Positions 1 to 13,028 are shown, counted from the first letter of the stretch. The stretch is 64,000 bases of DNA from Henricia sp. BOLD:AAB3569 (GCA_037783545.1 JBBELK010000056.1:496001-560000); one strand, 5' to 3'. The notes: generated from the sequence alone by a model not told the origin. Program-made: numbers and translations.

Positions 1-111
1 AATCGCCGTTCAAAACCTCGTTTCAAACCATTTGAATCACCTTTTCAAACCATTTAAACCACCGTTCGAAAACCCAGTTTCGAACCATTTCAACCGCCGT
101 TCGAAACCCCG

Positions 112-898
112 TTTCTGTATTTTTTCGGTATACATTGAACAAAGATTTGAAGGAAATTACCTCCTGGAATCAACAGATCATCCAATTACAAGATATACTT
201 CCCACTTTCACTTCTGTCGGAAATGTTGCATTGCTGAGATAAATAAATGATAAAATTACATTGTACTGCATAAAGTAATGCACAAAATTAATTACGGCGC
301 GAGCGGTCCGTGCGTAAGCGGGACAACAGAGGGCGCTGCGCGCAGGCGTGAATGATTATCTTGTGCACTAACTGAATACAAATTTTGAAGCAGAAAATGT
401 GATTTTTCTACATAAAAGCAACATTTGCGACAAAAGTGCAAGTGGGAAGTACATGTATACATGTATCTTAAATGCTCAATAACTTTATGCACAGTTTTTG
501 CTGCATATGAAGGATTACTTGTGTAGAAAGACAATACTACTGTTCATTTTGATACCCCATGAATAAAAAGTGGCATTTTTCAACTTTGAAAATTTCTTCA
601 CATAAACTCACAGAAAGAGGGTGCTGTTTGGGGCATGTCACTTTAGGAACACACAGCAGAAAAGCAAATAAAAAACATAAGACTTCAAACTGGAATTGTG
701 GAAAAATGCTGCAGTTTCCAGCCTTAGTTTTTTATTGTTTACAACAGGCGACATGTAAAACAAACCTAAACCGTCATGGGGTTACAAAAGTTTTAGCAAG
801 TTGGAAAAAATTTTGGAAACTTTTGTGCACAGTTGAATGAGATTTTCCTGTGTTTTCCTAATGTGACATCACCACTTTTCTCATGCATATGTAAATTT
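112..898 (+). mobile_element. MITE-like composite module 1 inside the satellite
   Basis: Non-satellite block starting at the terminal motif of the MITE seen complete at 32609-33013. It holds that element's inner inverted repeat (CTTCCCACTTTCACTTCTGT on one side, its diverged reverse complement ending GTGCAAGTGGGAAGTA on the other) around an AGAGGGCGCTG core. It then runs into a second dispersed repeat (GGATTACTTGTG, TTTTTCAACTTTGAA, CACAGAAAGAGGG) also found at 27.8-28.2 kb. The right terminal repeat of the MITE is missing, so this is a chimera carried along by the satellite. Confidence 0.7.
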
Positions 899-1630
899 TC
901 ATTCGAAACCCCTTTTCGAACCATTTCAACCGCCATTCGAAAACCCCGTTTCGAACCATTTCAATTAAACCGCCGTTCGAAACCCCGCTTCGACTCATTC
1001 GGTTCCAACCGCCATTCAAAATCCCATTTCGAACCATTTCAGCCGCCATTCGAAACCCTGTTTCGAACCAATTTCAACCGCCATTCGAAATCCCATTTCG
1101 AACCATTTCAACCGCCATTCGAAAACCCCGTTTCGAACCATTTCAACCACCGTTCAAAACCCCGTTTCGAACTATTTCAACCGCCGTTCGTTTCAGATGG
1201 GTGTTTATTTGAGATCGAAACCCCGTTTCAAAGCATTTCAACCACCGTTCGAAACTCCGTTTCAAAGCATTTCAACCGCCATTCAAAACCCGGTTTCGAA
1301 CCATTTTCAATCGCCGTTCGAAACCCCGTTTCGAACCATTTCAATCGCCGTTCGAAACCATGTTTCAAACCATTTCAACCGCCGTTCGAAACCCCGTTTC
1401 GAACCATATCAATTGCCGTTTGAAACCCCGTTTCGAACCATATCAATTGCCGTTTGAAACCCCGTTTCAAACCATTTCAATCACCTTTTCAAACCATTTA
1501 AACCGCCGTTCGAAACCCCGTTTCGAACCATTTAAACCGCCGTTCGAAACCCCGTTTCAGACCATTTCAACCACCGTTCGAAAGCCCGTTTCGAACTATT
1601 TCAACCGCCGTTCGTTTGAGATGGGTGTTT

Positions 1631-1678
1631 GTTTGAGATGGGTGTTTGTTTCAGATGAAACAAACGCCCATCTGAAAC
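1631..1678. repeat. 48-bp hairpin at the head of the exon module
   Basis: The left arm GTTTGAGATGGGTGTTTGTT plus TC pairs with the right arm GAAACAAACGCCCATCTGAA plus AC around an AGAT loop. Arms are 22 nt with two mismatches, one of which is G-U compatible in RNA. It marks the satellite/exon-module junction. Near-identical hairpins sit at 5857-5904, 6268-6315, 8564-8611, 11456-11503, 14190-14237 and 16930-16977. It is followed by GTTGGGCAAG / CAAGCTGGCC short repeats. Confidence 0.8.
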
Positions 1679-1844
1679 GAGTTGGGCAAGCGGGCAAGCT
1701 GGCAAGCTGGCCAACAGATGGATGTTTCATTACCGTTCGACTTCAAAAAGATTGTGATAGACTCGTGATGGACTCAACTACAACCCTGGTGCTATAAAGT
1801 TGGTTCCAGCAATTAATTTAAATAGCATAACAAATTTAACTCAC

Positions 1845-1938
1845 GGGTTTGCTTGCCCTTTCTTCGATAATACTCCATGATGTGATGAACTGGAAAAGCA
1901 AAGGGAGCATCAACACCTTGGAATCGTAGGAGTTTATT
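1845..1938 (-). CDS. Candidate internal coding exon, copy 1
   Basis: Read on the minus strand, a 94-nt open block lies between a strong acceptor (pyrimidine-rich tract ending TTTTTTTCAG) and a consensus donor (GTGAGT). It encodes 31 codons plus one base, starting NKLLRFQGVDAPF and ending EYYRRKGKQT, with no stop. It is not made of the 34-bp unit. The family is not recognised. The stretch FPVHHIMEYYRRKG has a faint resemblance to the F-x-V-x-x-I-x-x-Y-x-R pattern in the second half of SH2 domains, which is only a hint. No partner exon is visible upstream or downstream in the satellite. It could be a real exon of a gene with repeat-filled introns, or an exon fragment captured and amplified by the satellite. 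Confidence 0.45.
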
Positions 1939-2417
1939 CTGAAAAAAAGAAATTTTAATACTTACATTGAGAATTGCTTACATTGAAAAATTGTGACCTG
2001 TCACCACAAAATGAGCTTAAAGTTGGAATTTTGAACCATTTCAACCGCCGTTCAAAATCCCATTTCGAACTATTTCAGCCGCCATTCAAAACCCTGTTTC
2101 GAACCATTTATACCGCCGTTCGAAACCCCATTTCGAACCAATTTCAACCGCCATTCGAAATCCCATTTCGAACCATTTCAATCGCCGTTCGAAACCCCGT
2201 TTCGAAGCATTTCAACCACCGTTCGAAACCCCGTTTCCAACCATTTCAACCGCCGTTCGAAAACCCAGTTTCGAACCATTTCAAACATATCAATTGCCGT
2301 TCGAAACCCCGTTTCAAATATTTCAACCACCGTTCGAAACCCCGTTTCAAACCATTTAAACCACCATTCGAAAACCCAGTTTCGAACCATTTCAACCGCC
2401 GTTCGAAACCCCGTTTC

Positions 2418-3203
2418 GGTATTTTTTCGGTATACATTGAACAAAGATTTGAAGGAAATTACCTCCTGGAATCAACAGATCATCCAATTACAATATATAC
2501 TTCCCACTTTCACTTCTGTCGGAAATGTTGCATTTCTGAGATAAGTAAATGATCAAATTACATTGTACTGCATAAAGTAATGCACAAAATTAATTACGGC
2601 GCGAGCGGTCCGTGCGTAAGCGCGACAACAGAGGGCGCTGCGCGCAGGCGTGAATGATTATCTTGTGCACTATCAACTGAATACAAATTTTGAAGAAGAA
2701 AATGTGATTTTTCTACATAAAAGCAACATTTGCGACAAAAGTGCAAGTGGGAAGTATACATGTATCTTAAATGCTCAATAACTTTATGCAGTTTTTGCTG
2801 CATATGAAGGATTACTTGTGTAGAAAGACAATACTACTGTTCATTTTGATACCCCATCAATAAAAAGTGGCATTTTTCAACTTTGAAAATTTCTTCACAT
2901 AAACTCATAGAAAGAGGGCGCTGTTTGGGGCATGTCACTTTAGGAACACACAGCAGAAAAGCAAAGAAAAAACATAAGACTTCAAACTGGAATTGTGGAA
3001 AAATGCTGCAGTTTCCAGCCTTAGTTTTTTATGGTTTACAACAGGCAACATGTAAAACATACCTAAACCGTCATGGGGTTACAAAAGTTTTAGCAAGTTT
3101 CAGCAAGTTGGAGAAAATTGTGGAAACTTTTGTGCACAGTTGAATGAGATTTTCCTGTGTTTTCCTAATGTGACATCACCACTTTCCTCATATGTAAATT
3201 TTC
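2418..3203 (+). mobile_element. MITE-like composite module 2
   Basis: Same architecture as module 1: left terminal repeat, inner inverted repeat around AGAGGGCGCTG at 2630-2640, then the AACTTTGAAAATTTCTTCAC repeat, ending where TTCGAAACCCC units resume. It differs from module 1 by small indels, so the modules diverged before the 6933-bp duplication copied both. Confidence 0.7.
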
Positions 3204-3919
3204 ATTCGAAACCCCTTTTCGAACCATTTCAACCGCCATTCGAAAACCCCGTTTCGAACCATTTCAATTAAACCGCCGTTCGAAACCCCGCTTCGACCCA
3301 TTCGGTTCCAACCGCCATTAAAAATCCCATTTCGAACCATTTCAATCGCCGTTCGAAACCCCGTTTCAAACCATTTCAAACTCCGTTCGAAACCCTGTTT
3401 CGAAGCATTTCAACCACCGTTCGAAACCCTGTTTCAAACCATTTCAACCGCCGTTCAAAACCCCGTTTCAAACCATTTCAATCACCTTTTCAAACCATTT
3501 AAACCGTACCGCCATTCGAAAACCCAGTTTCGAACCATTTAAACCGCCGTTCGAAACCCCATTTCAACCGATGTTCGAAAGCCCATTTCGAACCATTTCA
3601 ACCACCGTTCAAAACCCCGTTTCGAACTATTTCAACCGCCGTTCGTTTGAGATGGTGTTTGTTTGAGATCGAAACCCGTTTCAAACCATTTCAATCGCCG
3701 TTCGAAACCCCGTTTCAAACCATTTCAATCACCTTTTCAAACCATTTAAACCACCATTCGAAAACCCGTTTCGAACCATTTCAACCACCGTTCAAAACCC
3801 CATTTCAGACCATTCCAATCGCCGTTTCCAACGATTTAAGCCGCCATTCGAAAGCCCGTTTCGAACCATTTCAACCACCGTTCAAAACCCATTTCAACCG
3901 CCGTTCGAAACCCCGTTTC

Positions 3920-4401
3920 GGTATTTTTTTCGGTATACATTGAACAAAGATTTGAAGGAAATTACCTCCTGGAATCAACAGATCATCCAATTACAAGATA
4001 TACTTCCCACTTTCACTTCTGTCGGAAATGTTGCATTTCTGAGATAAATAAATGATACAATTACATTGTACTGCATAAAGTAATGCACAAAATTAATTAC
4101 GGCGCGAGCGGTCCGCCCCGTGCGTAAGCGCGACAGCAGAGGGCGCTGCGCGCAGGCGTGAATGATTATCTTGTGCACTAACTGAATAAAAATTTTGAAG
4201 AAGAAAATGTGATTTTTCTACATAAAAGTAACATTTGCGACAAAAGTGCAAGTGGGAAGTATACATGTATCTTAAATGCTCAATAACTTTATGCAGTTTT
4301 TGCTGCATATGAAGGATTACTTGTGTAGAAAGACAATACTACTGTTCATTTTGATACCCCATGAATAAAAAGTGGCATTTTTCAACTTTGAAAATTTCTT
4401 C
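3920..4401 (+). mobile_element. MITE-like composite module 3 (3' truncated)
   Basis: Same left part as modules 1 and 2, but satellite units resume directly after TTTTTCAACTTTGAAAATTT. The last ~300 bp present in the other modules are absent. Confidence 0.7.
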
Positions 4402-5412
4402 AACCACCGTTCGAAACCCCGTTTCAAACCATTTTAATCGCCGCTTCAAACCATATTACTTGCCGTTCGAAACCCCGTTTCAAACCATTTCTACCGCCGT
4501 TCGAAACCCCGTTTCAAACCATTTCAATCACCTTTTCAAACCATTTAAACCACCATTCGAAAACCCAGTTTCGAACCAATTTCAACCGCCATTCGAAATC
4601 CCATTTCGAACCATTTCAATCGCCGTTCGAAACCCCGTTTCAAACCATTTCAACCGCCGTTCGAAACCCCGTTTCAAACCATTTCAACCGCCGTTCGAAA
4701 CCACGTTTCAAACCATTTCAATCACCATTTCAAACCATTTAAACCGCCATTCGAAAACCCAGTTTCGAACCATTTAAACCGCTGTTTAAAACCCTGTTTC
4801 GAACCATTTCAACCACCGTTCAAAACCCCGTTTCGAACTATTTCAACCGCCGTTCTTTTTTAGATGGGTGTTTATTTAAGATCGAAACCCCGTTTCAAAG
4901 CATTTCAACCACCATTCAAAACCCGGTTTTGAACCATTTTCAACCACCATTCGAAATCCCATTTCGAACCATTTTCAATCGCCGTTCGAAACCCTGTTTC
5001 GAACCATTTCAATCGCCAATCGAAACCCCGTTTCAAACCATTTCAACCGCCGTTCGAAACCCCTGTTTCAAACCATTTCAACCGTCTTTCAAAACCCCTG
5101 TTTCGAACCATTTCAATCACCTTTTCAAACCATTTAAACCGCCATTCGAAAACCCAGTTTCAAACCATTTCAACCACCGTTCAAAACCCCGTTTCAAACC
5201 ATTTCAACCGCCTTTCGAAACCCCGTTTCAAACCATTTCAATCACCTTTTCAAACCATTTAAACCGCCATTCGAAAGCCCGTTTCGAACCATTTCAACCA
5301 CCGTTCGAAACCCCAATTCAATCGCCGTTCGAAACCCCGTTTCAAACCATTCAAACCACCATTCGAAAACCCAGTTTCGAACCATTTCAACCGCCGTTCG
5401 AAACCCCGTTTC

Positions 5413-5530
5413 GGTATTTTTTCGGTATACATTGAACAAAAATTTGAAGGAAATTACCTGCTGGAATCAACAGATCATCCAATTAATTAATGTGACATCA
5501 CCACTTTCCTCATGCATATGTAAATTTTCA
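5413..5530 (+). mobile_element. Internally deleted MITE-like module
   Basis: Begins with the same GGTATTTTTTCGGTATACAT end, but jumps after CAGATCATCCAATTAAT straight to the last part of the full module (TGTGACATCACCACTTTCC). About 670 bp of interior are lost. Confidence 0.7.
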
Positions 5531-6349
5531 TTCGAAACCCCTTTTCGAACCATTTCAATTAAACCGCCGTTCGAAACCCCGCTTCGACCCATTCGGTTCC
5601 AACCGCCATTCAAAATCCCATTTCGAACCATTTCAGCCGCCATTCGAAACCCCGTTTCGAACCAATTTCAACCGCCATTCGAAACCCCATTTCGAACTAT
5701 TTCAATCACCGTTCGAAACCCCGTTTCAAACCATTTCAATCGCCATCCGAAAACCCAGTTTCGAACCATTTAAACCGCCGTTTTGAACCATTTAAACCGC
5801 CGTTTGAAACCCTGTTTCGAACCATTTCAACCGCCGTTCGTTTGAGATGGGTGTTTGTTTGAGAGGGGTGTTTGTTTCAGATGAAACAAACGCCCATCTG
5901 AAACAAGTTGGGCAAGTTGGGCAAGCTGGCCAACAGATGGGTGTTTCATTACCGTTCGACTTCTAAAAAGATTGTGATAGACTTGTGATGGACTCGACTA
6001 CAACCCTGGTGCTATAAAGTTGGTTCCAGCAATTAATTTAAGAAGCATAAAAAATTTAACTCGCCGCTTCAAATCATATTAATTGCCGTTCGAAACCCCG
6101 TTTCAAACCATTTCAACCGCCATTCGAAAACCCCGTTTCGAACCATTTCAACCACCGTTTCAAACCATTTCAATCGCCGTTCAAAACCCCGTTTCCAACC
6201 ATTTCAACCGCCATTCGTTTCAGATGGGTGTTTGTTTCAGATGGGTGCTTGCTTCAGACGCTTGTTTGTTTGAGATGGGTGTTTGTTTCAGATGAAACAA
6301 ACGCCCATCTGAAACAAGTTGGGCAAGCTGGCCAACAGATGGATGTTGT

Positions 6350-6514
6350 AGATGGATATATAAAACGAATGCTCTTGATCCGGGTGATGGTGAAAGTTAC
6401 CACCACTCTGTGATTACTTTCAAAGAATTTGGGGTTGTTTATCATGTACACAAGCTAAGCTTGATTCATGACTGTGGTCAACTACTGGTCGATGACTCAT
6501 GGCAACACACATAA
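6350..6514 (+). other. Unrecognised open segment in non-satellite insert
   Basis: Between two satellite blocks lies ~340 bp of unique sequence (6340-6680). One plus-strand frame is open from the upstream hairpin region to a TAA at 6512-6514, and includes the peptide NALDPGDGESYHHSVITFKE followed by FGVVYHVHKLSLIHDCGQ. It has balanced, protein-like composition but no ATG, no obvious splice sites and no family I recognise. It could be an exon remnant or chance. The rest of the insert ends in short TTGGCCAA-type repeats at 6610-6680. Confidence 0.2.
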
Positions 6515-7044
6515 GAATTAATTTGCAAGCCCGAATGCCTTTGATTAGTTAGTTTGTTCTGCGCAAAATGTAGCGGATGCGCGTAAATAAAGCCGGGGTA
6601 CCGGGCTGCTTTGTACCAAAAAAGTTGGCCAAGTTGGCCAAAAGTTGGCAAGCTGAGCTTGGTCAAGTTGGCCAAGTTCGAACCATTTAAACCGCCGTTT
6701 GAAACCCTGTTTCGAACAATTTCAACCGCCGTTCGAAACCCCGTTTCAAACCATTTCAATCACCTTTTCAAACCATTTAAACCGTAATTCGAAAACCCAG
6801 TTTCGAACCATTTAAACCGCCGTTTGAAACCCTGTTTCGAACCATTTCAACCACCGTTCGAAACCCCATTTCAGACGCCGTTTCATTGCAACCATTTAAG
6901 CCGCCATTCGAAAACCCAGTTTCAAAGCATTTCAATCGCCGTTCAAAACCTCGTTTCAAACCATTTGAATCACCTTTTCAAACCATTTAAACCACCGTTC
7001 GAAAACCCAGTTTCGAACCATTTCAACCGCCGTTCGAAACCCCG

Positions 7045-7831
7045 TTTCTGTATTTTTTCGGTATACATTGAACAAAGATTTGAAGGAAATTACCTCCTGG
7101 AATCAACAGATCATCCAATTACAAGATATACTTCCCACTTTCACTTCTGTCGGAAATGTTGCATTGCTGAGATAAATAAATGATAAAATTACATTGTACT
7201 GCATAAAGTAATGCACAAAATTAATTACGGCGCGAGCGGTCCGTGCGTAAGCGGGACAACAGAGGGCGCTGCGCGCAGGCGTGAATGATTATCTTGTGCT
7301 CTAACTGAATACAAATTTTGAAGCAGAAAATGTGATTTTTCTACATAAAAGCAACATTTGCGACAAAAGTGCAAGTGGGAAGTACATGTATACATGTATC
7401 TTAAATGCTCAATAACTTTATGCACAGTTTTTGCTGCATATGAAGGATTACTTGTGTAGAAAGACAATACTACTGTTCATTTTGATACCCCATGAATAAA
7501 AAGTGGCATTTTTCAACTTTGAAAATTTCTTCACATAAACTCACAGAAAGAGGGTGCTGTTTGGGGCATGTCACTTTAGGAACACACAGCAGAAAAGCAA
7601 ATAAAAAACATAAGACTTCAAACTGGAATTGTGGAAAAATGCTGCAGTTTCCAGCCTTAGTTTTTTATTGTTTACAACAGGCGACATGTAAAACAAACCT
7701 AAACCGTCATGGGGTTACAAAAGTTTTAGCAAGTTGGAAAAAATTTTGGAAACTTTTGTGCACAGTTGAATGAGATTTTCCTGTGTTTTCCTAATGTGAC
7801 ATCACCACTTTTCTCATGCATATGTAAATTT
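7045..7831 (+). mobile_element. MITE-like composite module 4
   Basis: Copy of module 1 produced by the 6933-bp duplication. Confidence 0.7.
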
Positions 7832-8777
7832 TCATTCGAAACCCCTTTTCGAACCATTTCAACCGCCATTCGAAAACCCCGTTTCGAACCATTTCAATTA
7901 AACCGCCGTTCGAAACCCCGCTTCGACTCATTCGGTTCCAACCGCCATTCAAAATCCCATTTCGAACCATTTCAGCCGCCATTCGAAACCCTGTTTCGAA
8001 CCAATTTCAACCGCCATTCGAAATCCCATTTCGAACCATTTCAACCGCCATTCGAAAACCCCGTTTCGAACCATTTCAACCACCGTTCAAAACCCCGTTT
8101 CGAACTATTTCAACCGCCGTTCGTTTCAGATGGGTGTTTATTTGAGATCGAAACCCCGTTTCAAAGCATTTCAACCACCGTTCGAAACTCCGTTTCAAAG
8201 CATTTCAACCCCCATTCAAAACCCGGTTTCGAACCATTTTCAATCGCCGTTCGAAACCCCGTTTCGAACCATTTCAATCGCCGTTCGAAACCATGTTTCA
8301 AACCATTTCAACCGCCGTTCGAAACCCCGTTTCGAACCATATCAATTGCCGTTTGAAACCCCGTTTCGAACCATATCAATTGCCGTTTGAAACCCCGTTT
8401 CAAACCATTTCAATCACCTTTTCAAACCATTTAAACCGCCGTTCGAAACCCCGTTTCGAACCATTTAAACCGCCGTTCGAAACCCCGTTTCAGACCATTT
8501 CAACCACCGTTCGAAAGCCCGTTTCGAACTATTTCAACCGCCGTTCGTTTGAGATGGGTGTTTGTTTGAGATGGGTGTTTGTTTCAGATGAAACAAACGC
8601 CCATCTGAAACGAGTTGGGCAAGCGGGCAAGCTGGCAAGCTGGCCAACAGATGGATGTTTCATTACCGTTCGACTTCAAAAAGATTGTGATAGACTCGTG
8701 ATGGACTCAACTACAACCCTGGTGCTATAAAGTTGGTTCCAGCAATTAATTTAAATAGCATAACAAATTTAACTCAC

Positions 8778-8871
8778 GGGTTTGCTTGCCCTTTCTTCGA
8801 TAATACTCCATGATGTGATGAACTGGAAAAGCAAAGGGAGCATCAACACCTTGGAATCGTAGGAGTTTATT
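8778..8871 (-). CDS. Candidate internal coding exon, copy 2
   Basis: Same sequence, acceptor, donor and phase as copy 1, brought by the 6933-bp duplication. The reading frame is intact. Confidence 0.42.
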
Positions 8872-9350
8872 CTGAAAAAAAGAAATTTTAATACTTACAT
8901 TGAGAATTGCTTACATTGAAAAATTGTGACCTGTCACCACAAAATGAGCTTAAAGTTGGAATTTTGAACCATTTCAACCGCCGTTCAAAATCCCATTTCG
9001 AACTATTTCAGCCGCCATTCAAAACCCTGTTTCGAACCATTTATACCGCCGTTCGAAACCCCATTTCGAACCAATTTCAACCGCCATTCGAAATCCCATT
9101 TCGAACCATTTCAATCGCCGTTCGAAACCCCGTTTCGAAGCATTTCAACCACCGTTCGAAACCCCGTTTCCAACCATTTCAACCGCCGTTCGAAAACCCA
9201 GTTTCGAACCATTTCAAACATATCAATTGCCGTTCGAAACCCCGTTTCAAATATTTCAACCACCGTTCGAAACCCCGTTTCAAACCATTTAAACCACCAT
9301 TCGAAAACCCAGTTTCGAACCATTTCAACCGCCGTTCGAAACCCCGTTTC

Positions 9351-10136
9351 GGTATTTTTTCGGTATACATTGAACAAAGATTTGAAGGAAATTACCTCCT
9401 GGAATCAACAGATCATCCAATTACAATATATACTTCCCACTTTCACTTCTGTCGGAAATGTTGCATTTCTGAGATAAGTAAATGATCAAATTACATTGTA
9501 CTGCATAAAGTAATGCACAAAATTAATTACGGCGCGAGCGGTCCGTGCGTAAGCGCGACAACAGAGGGCGCTGCGCGCAGGCGTGAATGATTATCTTGTG
9601 CACTATCAACTGAATACAAATTTTGAAGAAGAAAATGTGATTTTTCTACATAAAAGCAACATTTGCGACAAAAGTGCAAGTGGGAAGTATACATGTATCT
9701 TAAATGCTCAATAACTTTATGCAGTTTTTGCTGCATATGAAGGATTACTTGTGTAGAAAGACAATACTACTGTTCATTTTGATACCCCATCAATAAAAAG
9801 TGGCATTTTTCAACTTTGAAAATTTCTTCACATAAACTCATAGAAAGAGGGCGCTGTTTGGGGCATGTCACTTTAGGAACACACAGCAGAAAAGCAAAGA
9901 AAAAACATAAGACTTCAAACTGGAATTGTGGAAAAATGCTGCAGTTTCCAGCCTTAGTTTTTTATGGTTTACAACAGGCAACATGTAAAACATACCTAAA
10001 CCGTCATGGGGTTACAAAAGTTTTAGCAAGTTTCAGCAAGTTGGAGAAAATTGTGGAAACTTTTGTGCACAGTTGAATGAGATTTTCCTGTGTTTTCCTA
10101 ATGTGACATCACCACTTTCCTCATATGTAAATTTTC
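9351..10136 (+). mobile_element. MITE-like composite module 5
   Basis: Copy of module 2 produced by the 6933-bp duplication. Confidence 0.7.
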
Positions 10137-10740
10137 ATTCGAAACCCCTTTTCGAACCATTTCAACCGCCATTCGAAAACCCCGTTTCGAACCATTTCAA
10201 TTAAACCGCCGTTCGAAACCCCGCTTCGACCCATTCGGTTCCAACCGCCATTAAAAATCCCATTTCGAACCATTTCAATCGCCGTTCGAAACCCCGTTTC
10301 AAACCATTTCAAACTCCGTTCGAAACCCTGTTTCGAAGCATTTCAACCACCGTTCGAAACCCTGTTTCAAACCATTTCAACCGCCGTTCAAAACCCCGTT
10401 TCAAACCATTTCAATCACCTTTTCAAACCATTTAAACCGTACCGCCATTCGAAAACCCAGTTTCGAACCATTTAAACCGCCGTTCGAAACCCCATTTCAA
10501 CCGATGTTCGAAAGCCCATTTCGAACCATTTCAACCACCGTTCAAAACCCCGTTTCGAACTATTTCAACCGCCGTTCGTTTGAGATGGTGTTTGTTTGAG
10601 ATCGAAACCCGTTTCAAACCATTTCAATCGCCGTTCGAAACCCCGTTTCAAACCATTTCAATCACCTTTTCAAACCATTTAAACCACCATTCGAAAACCC
10701 AGTTTCGAACCATTTCAACCGCCGTTCGAAACCCCGTTTC

Positions 10741-10860
10741 GGTATTTTTTCGGTATACATTGAACAAAGATTTGAAGGAAATTACCTCCTGGAATCAACA
10801 GATCATCCAATTAATTAATGTGACATCACCACTTTCCTCATGCATATGTAAATTTTCATT
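10741..10860 (+). mobile_element. Internally deleted MITE-like module
   Basis: Same deletion junction as at 5413-5530, so the deleted form was already part of the repeat that spread. Confidence 0.7.
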
Positions 10861-11669
10861 CCAAACCCCTTTTCGAACCATTTCAACCGCCATTCGAAAA
10901 CCTCGTTTCGAACCATTTCAATTAAACCGCCGTTCGAAACCCCGCTTCGACCCATTCGGTTCCAACCGCCATTCAAAATCCCATTTCGAACCATTTCAGC
11001 CGCCATTCGAAATCCCGTTTCGAACCATTGATACCGCCGTTCGAAATCCCATTGCGAACCATTTCAACCGCCGTTCGAAACCCCGTTTCAAATCATTTCA
11101 ACCGCCGTTCGAAACCCCGTTTCAAACCATTTCAACCGCCGTTCGAAACCCCGTTTCGAACCATTTCAATCGCCGTTCGAAACCATGTTTCAAACCATTT
11201 CAACCGCCGTTCGAAACCCCGTTTCGAACCATATCAATTGCCGTTTGAAACCCCGTTTCGAACCATATCAATTGCCGTTTGAAACCCCGTTTCAAACCAT
11301 TTCAATCACCTTTTCAAACAATTTAAACCGCCGTTCGAAACCCCGTTTCGAACCATTTAAACCGCCGTTCGAAACCCCGTTTCAGACCATTTCAACCACC
11401 GTTCGAAAGCCCGTTTCGAACTATTTCAACCGCCGTTCGTTTGAGATGGGTGTTTGTTTGAGATGGGTGTTTGTTTCAGATGAAACAAACGCCCATCTGA
11501 AACGAGTTGGGCAAGCGGGCAAGCTGGCAAGCTGGCCAACAGATGGATGTTTCATTACCGTTCGACTTCAAAAAGATTGTGATAGACTCGTGATGGACTC
11601 AACTACAACCCTGGTGCTATAAAGTTGGTTCCAGCAATTAATTTAAATAGCATAACAAATTTAACTCAC

Positions 11670-11763
11670 GGGTTTGCTTGCCCTTTCTTCGATAATACTC
11701 CATGATGTGATGAACTGGAAAAGCAAAGGGAGCATCAACACCTTGGAATCGTAGGAGTTTATT
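11670..11763 (-). CDS. Candidate internal coding exon, copy 3
   Basis: Tandem copy of copy 2 (offset 2892). Frame and both splice sites are unchanged. Confidence 0.42.
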
Positions 11764-12242
11764 CTGAAAAAAAGAAATTTTAATACTTACATTGAGAATT
11801 GCTTACATTGAAAAATTGTGACCTGTCACCACAAAATGAGCTTAAAGTTGGAATTTTGAACCATTTCAACCGCCGTTCAAAATCCCATTTCGAACTATTT
11901 CAGCCGCCATTCAAAACCCTGTTTCGAACCATTTATACCGCCGTTCGAAACCCCATTTCGAACCAATTTCAACCGCCATTCGAAATCCCATTTCGAACCA
12001 TTTCAATCGCCGTTCGAAACCCCGTTTCGAAGCATTTCAACCACCGTTCGAAACCCCGTTTCCAACCATTTCAACCGCCGTTCGAAAACCCAGTTTCGAA
12101 CCATTTCAAACATATCAATTGCCGTTCGAAACCCCGTTTCAAATATTTCAACCACCGTTCGAAACCCCGTTTCAAACCATTTAAACCACCATTCGAAAAC
12201 CCAGTTTCGAACCATTTCAACCGCCGTTCGAAACCCCGTTTC

Positions 12243-13028
12243 GGTATTTTTTCGGTATACATTGAACAAAGATTTGAAGGAAATTACCTCCTGGAATCAA
12301 CAGATCATCCAATTACAATATATACTTCCCACTTTCACTTCTGTCGGAAATGTTGCATTTCTGAGATAAGTAAATGATCAAATTACATTGTACTGCATAA
12401 AGTAATGCACAAAATTAATTACGGCGCGAGCGGTCCGTGCGTAAGCGCGACAACAGAGGGCGCTGCGCGCAGGCGTGAATGATTATCTTGTGCACTATCA
12501 ACTGAATACAAATTTTGAAGAAGAAAATGTGATTTTTCTACATAAAAGCAACATTTGCGACAAAAGTGCAAGTGGGAAGTATACATGTATCTTAAATGCT
12601 CAATAACTTTATGCAGTTTTTGCTGCATATGAAGGATTACTTGTGTAGAAAGACAATACTACTGTTCATTTTGATACCCCATCAATAAAAAGTGGCATTT
12701 TTCAACTTTGAAAATTTCTTCACATAAACTCATAGAAAGAGGGCGCTGTTTGGGGCATGTCACTTTAGGAACACACAGCAGAAAAGCAAAGAAAAAACAT
12801 AAGACTTCAAACTGGAATTGTGGAAAAATGCTGCAGTTTCCAGCCTTAGTTTTTTATGGTTTACAACAGGCAACATGTAAAACATACCTAAACCGTCATG
12901 GGGTTACAAAAGTTTTAGCAAGTTTCAGCAAGTTGGAGAAAATTGTGGAAACTTTTGTGCACAGTTGAATGAGATTTTCCTGTGTTTTCCTAATGTGACA
13001 TCACCACTTTCCTCATATGTAAATTTTC
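12243..13028 (+). mobile_element. MITE-like composite module 6
   Basis: Copy of module 5 produced by the 2892-bp tandem duplication. Confidence 0.7.

Larger units (their letters stand above)
1..3767 (+). repeat. Long segmental duplication, copy 1 (offset 6933 bp)
   Basis: This block reappears at 6934-10700 with a constant offset of 6933 bp and only scattered substitutions (for example TGTGCACTA here, TGTGCTCTA in the other copy). The match ends after TTCGAAAACCC, where the copies continue differently. The true left end lies before the window. The near identity points to recent duplication, or to an assembly duplication. Confidence 0.9.
6934..10700 (+). repeat. Long segmental duplication, copy 2 (offset 6933 bp)
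   Basis: Second copy of 1-3767, including two MITE-like modules, one hairpin and one candidate exon. Its right part overlaps the first copy of the 2892-bp tandem duplication, so the two events are nested. Confidence 0.9.
8245..11136 (+). repeat. 2892-bp tandem duplication, copy 1
   Basis: All landmarks here (hairpin, candidate exon, full MITE-like module, internally deleted MITE module) recur exactly 2892 bp downstream. The start is placed where identity between 8245 and 11137 begins, inside 34-bp units, so the edges are uncertain by about one unit. Confidence 0.85.

Noticed and set aside
833..1423. 196-codon frame rich in RRSKPRFEPFQPPFE repeats, with relatives across 1-18 kb
   Set aside because: It is a direct translation of the 34-bp satellite, which produces the same peptides in shifting frames and also on the opposite strand.
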